A DNA stretch of 64,000 nucleotides. It comes from JAGNDO01 sp963704975 (lineage in GTDB: Bacteria > Chloroflexota > Anaerolineae > Caldilineales > Caldilineaceae). Below are positions 58,337-64,000 of the stretch, in pieces. The notes under the pieces were generated by a model, which saw nothing but the letters and a program-made list of their open reading frames with translations, did no database searches and had not been told where the DNA came from. Position 1 is the first letter of the stretch, and each line of letters begins with the position of its first letter. The stretch covers positions 32,877-96,876 of the forward strand of contig CAVPIK010000019.1 of NCBI GenBank assembly GCA_963704975.1, given 5' to 3'. Both the position numbers and the translations under genes were made by a program.

Positions 58337-59030
58337 TTACTCGTTTCTGATGCCGGAATTTTCAGGATCCGGCTGGATGATCTCGAACCCGGCCCAGATT
58401 TCGGCAACCGGGATGCGGGCTTCAGCGAAGATGCCCACGTCGATGATGTCGAACGGCGTATACGCACCGGCCACCGTATAGCGGCCCTCGGTCAGGATGT
58501 GCAGCTCCAGGATTTGGGCGTCCACATCTACCAGCCAATATTCGCTCACTCCCATGCTCAGCGTAGGTCTGCCGTTTGGATGTGCGGTCGATCTGGGCCG
58601 TGGAGGGGGAGAGGATCTCCACCACCATGTCCGGCGCGCCGACGATGGCCGTGTCGGTGAGCAACGTTTCGATCCGATCTTTGGCCACGAAGACTAGATC
58701 CGGCTGCACCACCGTGCGTCTTGGGGAGAGGATGACGTCGATGGGGCTGGCCAAAATCAAGCCAATATCGTGGTCCTTCAACAATGCCCTGAACAGAGAA
58801 TGAAAGCTCATGGCAATGCGCTGATGCTTGGGCCGAGGGGCTGGGGACATGTGGATTTTCTCCTCGATCAATTCTACCCGCAGCAGGGGGTTGGCGTCCG
58901 CAGCGCGCAGATAGGCGACATAGGGGGTGGAGGGTTCCGGCAGTACAGAAGATTGGACGGGAGACGGGCTAGTCCTCTTCTTTTTTTTGATGGCTTTGGC
59001 AGTCTTGGGTGGGGCGAGAGAGACGGTCAT
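58337..59030 (-). CDS. Uma2-family (DUF820) putative endonuclease (one frame error)
   Basis: About 230 residues. Basic N-terminus KTAKAIKKKKRTS, then VELIEEKIHMSP, VVQPDLVFVAKDR and DMVVEILSPST with a PD-(D/E)xK-like core, then after a shift near 58560 VSEYWLVDVDAQILELH. Function unknown; typical of scattered accessory genes in Chloroflexota and Cyanobacteria. Confidence 0.85.
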
Positions 59031-59110
59031 GGGCAACTCCAGGATTGAATACTCAAAGGGGGACAAGGTTCTGATGATAGTGTAGCAGACCCGTAAGAAG
59101 GCGTCAACGA

Positions 59111-59996
59111 TCATGCCAACAACAAAGCCAACAGCCCGGCAAAGTAGCTGCCTTTGAGCAGGGCCAAACAGTGGCTGACCCGTACCGGGCTGGCATCGCG
59201 CCAAAGATAGACCACGGCGTAGATCAGCACCCCATCCACCCCCAGGCCGATGACGGCGAAATAGGCCCAAGAATAGCCCAGAATGATGACCGGCAGCAGG
59301 CTGAGCAGGGCGGTGATCCCGGCCAGGAGGGCGACCCGGCGCACGACCCATTCGGCTGCCATGCTCCGTGGCCGCGGTGCGCTTGCCCGCGGCCCGGTCT
59401 CCGGCCACATCTTCGGCAGTCTTGAGCAGTTCCCGGGCGGTGATGAAGGTGAAGAGGACGGCGCCGGGCAACGCATTGGCCAGAACACCGGTCATGCCTG
59501 AACCAGCGTAGCCGCCCACGAGCAGGGTGCCCCCGGCCAGTCCGCCGATCAGAAGATTGCCCCCACCGGCTGTAGACTTCCAGCCTTGGTTGTATTGCGT
59601 CAGCAAAGCTAGCGCCAACAAGGCCACGAGGGCCGGGGCCACCCCAATCCCCACTGCCAGCAGCAGCCCCAGCAAGGCCAGGAATGCGGCCAACCGACGG
59701 GCCGTCCTGCGCTCCACAGCCCCGGACGGCAGGGGCCGATCCGGCTTGTTCACCCGGTCCTCGGCCAGGTCCGACAGGTCGTTGCTGACATAGCCATAGG
59801 CGGTGATGCAGCCCATGGCCGCGGCGGCCAGCCCCACCTGCGCCGGAAGCGGGGACACCCTGGCAAGCCGTCCGCCCAAGAGGACTAAGCCAGCGGCGGG
59901 CAAGGCGTTGCTCAGGCGCATCAAGCGCAGGGTGGCCCAAAGGCGTTGGCTTGGGGAAAAGGGGGACGGTGTAGAAGCAGGCGGCTTGAATGGCAT
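59111..59996 (-). CDS. UbiA-family prenyltransferase (one frame error)
   Basis: About 295 residues, 8-9 helices. Asp motif I GYVSNDLSDLAEDRVNKPDRP, matching the NDxxD signature, and the second site ARELLKTAEDVAGDRAAGKRT; a shift near 59360 gives the last helices. It adds a prenyl chain to an aromatic or glycerol acceptor; the substrate cannot be fixed (menaquinone, heme O or GGGP are options). Confidence 0.85.
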
Positions 59997-60000
59997 AGGG

Positions 60001-60693
60001 TCAGTCAGCGGAGAGGGGAAGGGGGGCCAAATCACGGTGCAGGTCGGCCAGGAGGGTAGCCGCGTCACCGGCGTTTTCGCAGACCAAATAGACGGTCTCG
60101 TGCAGGGTGCGGGCGGGGCGGAAGCGTCCGCGCTTGGGCAGATGCAGCAGATAGTCGATGGCCAGCCCCGGTCCCCGCTCCCGGCCAAAGCGCACTTGGC
60201 CAAAGCGCACCCGGCGGATGTCCGCCGGCTGGATGAAGATGTACCACATGCCCAGATTCTGCTCGGGCCAGCGGCCAAAGAGCAGAAAGCGGCTGGGGCC
60301 GGACAGACACATGACCGCATGTTCTCGGGTGGCGAAGGTGCGGTAATAGCCCTGCAACCAACTGAACTGGCGTAGCTTGCTCTCCACGCCAAAGCGTCCG
60401 CTGGCCCACACGGGGATCTTGTCTTGGGCAGAGAGGGGTGCAACGCTCAGGTTGGGTTCGGGGTGAGGCTGAAAGGTGACATAATGTTTGCGTTTGGTGA
60501 CAAAACCGATGCCGAATAGGGCCACAGCCATCAACACGCCAAGCAGGGACAAAGGCAGATCCAGCATGGGATCGGTGGGCAGCCAGCCCAACCAAAAGAG
60601 GCCAGCCCCCACCAGCAGCCAAAAGATCACCCAGCGGCTGAGGGGCAGACCATTCCAATGATGGCGGTGAAGTTTGTAGAGAAATGCGTTCAT
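60001..60693 (-). CDS. hypothetical two-helix membrane protein
   Basis: 230 residues, intact. Two adjacent N-terminal helices (WVIFWLLVGAGLFWLGWL and LSLLGVLMAVALFGIGFVT) and a soluble C-terminal domain with many Arg (RRVRFGQVRFGRERGP). No family recognised. It is 4 nt upstream of ubiA, so it is co-transcribed. Confidence 0.65.
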   Translation of the reverse strand: MNAFLYKLHRHHWNGLPLSRWVIFWLLVGAGLFWLGWLPTDPMLDLPLSLLGVLMAVALFGIGFVTKRKHYVTFQPHPEPNLSVAPLSAQDKIPVWASGRFGVESKLRQFSWLQGYYRTFATREHAVMCLSGPSRFLLFGRWPEQNLGMWYIFIQPADIRRVRFGQVRFGRERGPGLAIDYLLHLPKRGRFRPARTLHETVYLVCENAGDAATLLADLHRDLAPLPLSAD

Positions 60694-60820
60694 GGGCAGG
60701 AGAATGGTGAACGAAAAGGAACAACCAACCCCACCCTAACCCTCCCCAGATTGGGGAGGGGACAGTGGTAGGGGAGCGGCCATTCGCTTTGCGGCGATCC
60801 GGCTCCTCCCCCAATCCTTG

Positions 60821-60858
60821 GGTTGAGTAGGCCGAATGGCCGTATCGAAACCTGGGGG
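60821..60858. repeat. dispersed GTTGAGTAG element, short copy D
   Basis: GGTTGAGTAGGCCGAATGG and CCGTATCGAAACC are joined directly. It lies inside a CCTCCCCCAAT...GGGGGAGG palindrome, as if inserted in it. 60694-60902 has no gene. Confidence 0.75.
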
Positions 60859-60902
60859 AGGCTGGGAGGGGGTGCCTTGGTCGTACCAACGAAAGGGTAA
60901 AA

Positions 60903-61841
60903 TCAGCGCAGACGGCGGGTGAGCCAGATGCCCAAAATGACCACGGCTGCGCCCAAAAGTTGGACAACGGCCATCTGCTCGCCCAGGGTCAGCCAGGCCG
61001 TGAACGTGGCCACCACGGGGATCAGATTGCTGTAGACGGCTGTGCGGGTGTTGCCGATGCGCTGCACCGCCGTGCTCCAAATTAAATAGGCCAGGGCGAC
61101 CCCGAAGATGGCGCTGAAAAAGAGCCCGCCCCATCCGGCCCAGGTCACCTCTGCCCAGTTCTGGGCGGGGAGTTGGCTCAGTCCGGCCACCACCAGGATG
61201 GGGGTGCCGATCAACATGGTGATGCTGGTGATTTCCAGGGGTGCATAGCGGCCAAGCAAGGGCTTTTGGGCCACGGTATACCAGGCCCAGCCCCAGGCGC
61301 AAACCAGGATCAACAGATCCCCGCTCAACGTGGCGCTGCCCAGGTGGATGCCATCCTGGCCGATGATCAGGGCGGCCAACCCGGCGAAGGCCAGGATGAT
61401 GCCGAACCAGCGCCGGCCCACCCGTTCCGTGCCGGTGAGGCTGCCATAGAGGGCCACCCAAATGGGCACGGTGGCCAGGATCAAGCTGCTGCTGCTGGCC
61501 GTGGTGCGGTTGAGCCCGTTGACAAAGGCAAGTTGATAGACGGCATGGCCCCCCAGCCCCAAGAGGATCAGGGGCAGAATGTCTCCCCGCTCTTTGGGCA
61601 ACAGGGAGAGTCCCCGGCTGCGGGCCACCCCGGCGGAGAGCAGGGCGGCCAAGGTGAAGCGAATGCCATTGAAGACCAGGGGCTGGATCTGGGCCAAGGT
61701 GGCCTTGACCACCACGAAGTTCAATCCCCAGATCAGCACCACAACCAGCATGGCCAGATCGGTTGTGCTGAACTTTGCCGGGGGCGCTGCCTGAAAAGAT
61801 GGCTGACCGGCTGTCTGAGCGGATGGGTGGCGGGCAGCCAT
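60903..61841 (-). CDS. EamA/DMT-family exporter
   Basis: 312 residues, intact. Ten helices in two EamA halves: LVVVLIWGLNFVVVKATLAQ, NGIRFTLAALLSAG, LAFVNGLNRTTASSSSLILA, then AWGWAWYTVAQKPLL, FFSAIFGVALAYLIWSTAVQ and LIPVVATFTAWLTLGEQM. Amino acid or metabolite efflux, substrate unknown. Confidence 0.9.
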   Translation of the reverse strand: MAARHPSAQTAGQPSFQAAPPAKFSTTDLAMLVVVLIWGLNFVVVKATLAQIQPLVFNGIRFTLAALLSAGVARSRGLSLLPKERGDILPLILLGLGGHAVYQLAFVNGLNRTTASSSSLILATVPIWVALYGSLTGTERVGRRWFGIILAFAGLAALIIGQDGIHLGSATLSGDLLILVCAWGWAWYTVAQKPLLGRYAPLEITSITMLIGTPILVVAGLSQLPAQNWAEVTWAGWGGLFFSAIFGVALAYLIWSTAVQRIGNTRTAVYSNLIPVVATFTAWLTLGEQMAVVQLLGAAVVILGIWLTRRLR

Positions 61842-61874
61842 AGGTGGGTTCCTGTTGGCGATCGGGGATCGGGG

Positions 61875-61912
61875 TCAAAACACAAAGGCCCCGCTGGGAT
61901 GGCGGGGCCTTT
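61875..61912 (-). terminator. terminator after ftsH
   Basis: AAAGGCCCCGC and GCGGGGCCTTT pair (11 bp, 7-nt loop), with a T-rich tail TTTGTGTTTT on the minus strand, 21 nt after the ftsH stop. Confidence 0.9.
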
Positions 61913-61932
61913 GAAGGATGACAGGCTGACGG

Positions 61933-63907
61933 TTAAGCAGGGGCAGGCAGGCTACCGCCCAAACTTACCCCTTTGTCCGAGCGATCTTCGTCTTCGCTGC
62001 GTCGTTTGCCCTTGGCCACGACTTCGGACCCGGCGGATGTGGCGGGGCGGGGTTGCTCCGGAGACGTCTCGGGGGTCGGCACATAGTCCGGGGCCATCAG
62101 GCGCTCAAAGTCTTCGGCAATAACTGTCTCGACTTCCAGCAAGCGGGCGGCCACCAGATCCAGTTTGTCCCGATGCTCGGTGATGATCTGGGTGGCGCGC
62201 ACGTGGGCTTCGTCCACAAAGCGCCGCACTTCGTCGTCGATCACCTTGGCGGTTTTGTCGCTATAGTTGCGATATTCGTGGATGGTACGGCCCATAAAGA
62301 CCATATCTTCCCGCTGGCCGTATTGAATCGGCCCCAGCTTTTCGCTCATGCCCCACTGGGTCACCATGGAACGGGCCATGTTGGTCACCCGCTCCAGGTC
62401 GTTGCTGGCCCCGGTGGTCATGTCGCCAAAGCGCACTTCCTCGGCCACCCGTCCGCCCAGCAGCGCGGCCAACTGCTCTTCAAAGTGCTCCACGGTGGTG
62501 ATGCGGTGGCCCTCTTCTTCGGGGATGCTCATGGTGTAGCCCCCGGCCATGCCACGGGGCACGATGGTGATCTTGTGTACCGGATCATGTTCGGGCAGAT
62601 AGTACATGAGCAGCGCATGGCCCGCTTCGTGATAGGCCACGATCTCTTTTTCTTTGGGCGAGATCAGGCGGCTGTGGCGTTCTGGCCCGGCCAGCACTCG
62701 CTCGATGGCCTCTTGGAATTCGGACAGGCTGACCGAGCGGCGGTTGCGCCGGGCGGCCAGAATGGCGGCTTCGTTGACCAGATTCTCGATGTCCGCGCCC
62801 ACAAAGCCGGGGGTCTGCTTGGCCACAATGTCCAGATCCACGTCCGAGGCCAGGGGCTTGCCCTTGACATGCACTTCCAAGAATGGCGCGGCGGCCCTTG
62901 ACATCCGGCGCATCCATGGTCACCCGGCGGTCAAAGCGACCGGGGCGGAGCAGGGCCGGGTCCAGAATGTCCGGGCGGTTGGTGGCGGCGATGATGATGA
63001 TGTTTGTGTCCGTGTCGAAGCCGTCCATCTCCACCAGGATCTGGTTGAGGGTCTGCTCCCGCTCGTCGTGGGAACCGCCCATGCCCGCGCCACGGTGGCG
63101 ACCGACGGCGTCAATTTCGTCGATAAAGATGATGCAGGGGGAGTTCTTCTTGGCTTGCTCGAAGAGATCCCGCACCCGGCTGGCGCCCACGCCCACAAAC
63201 ATCTCCACAAATTCCGAGCCGGAAATGTTGAAGAAGGGCACCCCGGCCTCGCCGGAGACGGCCTTGGCCACCAGGGTTTTGCCTGTGCCCGGAGGGCCGA
63301 CCAGCAGCACGCCCTTGGGGATACGTGCGCCCAAGGCGGCGAACTTCTGCGGCTCTTTGAGGAACTCGACGACTTCTTCCAGTTCCTGTTTGGCCTCTTC
63401 GTTGCCCGCCACATCGTCAAAGGTGACCGTGGGTTTGTCCCCGGTGAACATGCGGGCCTTGCTCTTGCCAAAGCTGAAGGCCTGGTTGCCCGCACCTTGG
63501 GCCTGGCGCAAAATGAAGAAGAAGAAGAGACCGATTAGGAGCAGGGGCAAGAGGGAAAGGGCCACCCCACCCCACCTGGCCCAGCCGGTCAGTTCTATAA
63601 CTTGGATATCCACGGGTTTCAACTGGTCCGGGCCGATGCCCAGATCGGTCAGAGTGGCGATCAACCCCACGCCACTCTCCTTCAGCGAGGCGATCTGCTC
63701 ACCGTTGCGCTTGACGATAACTAGGTTATCCCCTTGGACCGTGATCTGGTCCACGTCACCGGCGCGGAGCAAGGTGGCGATCTGGTCCACCGAAATGGTG
63801 ACCGCAGGGGCTACTGAACGTTGGGCCAAGGAAGTATAGAGAAAGGCAGCCAGGGCCAGCAGCAGCAGAATATAGATGAAACTGTTGCGTAATCGTTGTG
63901 AATTCAT
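61933..63907 (-). CDS. ftsH: ATP-dependent zinc metalloprotease FtsH (one frame error)
   Basis: About 657 residues. N-terminal helix SFIYILLLLALAAFLYT, a periplasmic-type domain and second helix LLPLLLIGLFFFFIL. AAA+: GVLLVGPPGTGKTLVAKAV (Walker A), CIIFIDEIDAVG (Walker B), second region of homology NRPDILDPALLRPGRFDR. Frame change near 62895, then protease HEAGH (VAYHEAGHALLMYY) and the third zinc ligand in NDLERVTNMARSM. Membrane quality control protease. Its promoter is seen at 63949-63977. Confidence 0.95.
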
Positions 63908-63948
63908 TCCATTTCCTCAGGGCGAAACCGGACTTTAGCGTTCTTGGC

Positions 63949-63977
63949 AGTCTATCACACGCAGATGGTTAGGTCAA
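63949..63977 (-). promoter_or_regulatory. sigma70-like promoter of ftsH
   Basis: On the minus strand, TTGACC (63977-63972), 17-bp spacer, TAGACT (63954-63949). 42 nt before the ATG. Predicted only. Confidence 0.6.
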
Positions 63978-64000
63978 ACAAATGGGCTAAATTCCCGGTT

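Noticed and set aside
58422..60443. 673-codon frame joining a membrane protein, UbiA and Uma2 pieces
   Set aside because: Composite created by frame errors; the three proteins have clear separate starts and families.

Overview
The window looks like a stretch of chromosome from a high-GC, probably Chloroflexota (Anaerolineae/Caldilineae-like) bacterium. This placement is an inference. It rests on a T-box leader in front of a trp operon, AroH-type chorismate mutase, type I-beta DAHP synthases, a cytochrome/Fe-S/NrfD module with TAT and lipoprotein signals, a LytM-type peptidase, and the absence of outer-membrane genes. I see no rRNA, tRNA or CRISPR array.

Layout: 1-1.4 kb carries the end of a NarL-type sensor kinase and its response regulator. 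1.5-6.4 kb carries two convergent redox units: a two-CW small membrane protein plus an 8-heme cytochrome on the + strand, and a small membrane protein, 7-heme cytochrome, TAT Fe-S protein and NrfD-like quinol subunit on the - strand. A perfect 22-bp hairpin terminator separates them. 6.7-14.1 kb is a + strand aromatic operon (aroH-pheA-aroF-aroF-tyrA-aroA-aroE) behind a promoter and a roughly 400-nt leader. 14-26 kb is an accessory zone: PPOX protein, decayed DUF4160/DUF2442 pair, M20 peptidase, methyltransferase, two GH17-like genes, permease, oxidoreductase, PIN-type toxin pairs and GNATs. trpB and trpA (26.4-28.9 kb) are split by an inverted-repeat-flanked gene for an S23-like four-helix-bundle protein. 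29-38.7 kb holds YkgJ, a LysM-hydrolase, SDR, PucR regulator, M23-like peptidase and a sugar-binding lipoprotein. 38.9-42.7 kb is aroC-aroK-aroB-aroQ (- strand). 43.7-48.6 kb is DUF554-HAD-trpF-mscS-ychF. 49.4-55.3 kb is trpE-trpS-trpG-trpD-trpC under a sigma70-like promoter and T-box. 55.4-63.9 kb holds DUF4332, mscL, GH1, deoxycytidylate deaminase, Uma2, UbiA, a DMT exporter and ftsH.

How the genes work together: the aro and trp clusters between them encode essentially the whole route from PEP plus erythrose-4-phosphate to chorismate, then to prephenate-derived products and to tryptophan. Two leaders (T-box for trp, a possible aromatic-codon attenuator for aro) suggest control by charged tRNA or amino-acid supply. 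The cytochrome/NrfD module is probably a membrane quinol:cytochrome oxidoreductase whose partner I cannot name.

Two cautions and one pattern. First, about 30 genes, including essential ones, need one or more frame changes to read through. Indels in an error-prone assembly are the likeliest cause, so I annotate these as genes, not pseudogenes. Second, start sites are uncertain where noted. The most unusual structure is non-coding: at least a dozen long hairpins built from short low-complexity subrepeats (for example the outer end AAATAGA..CGGAT), most of which begin at or within about 10 nt of a stop codon and sometimes supply it. There is also a separate dispersed palindromic element (GGTTGAGTAGG...CCTACTCAACC) in four copies.
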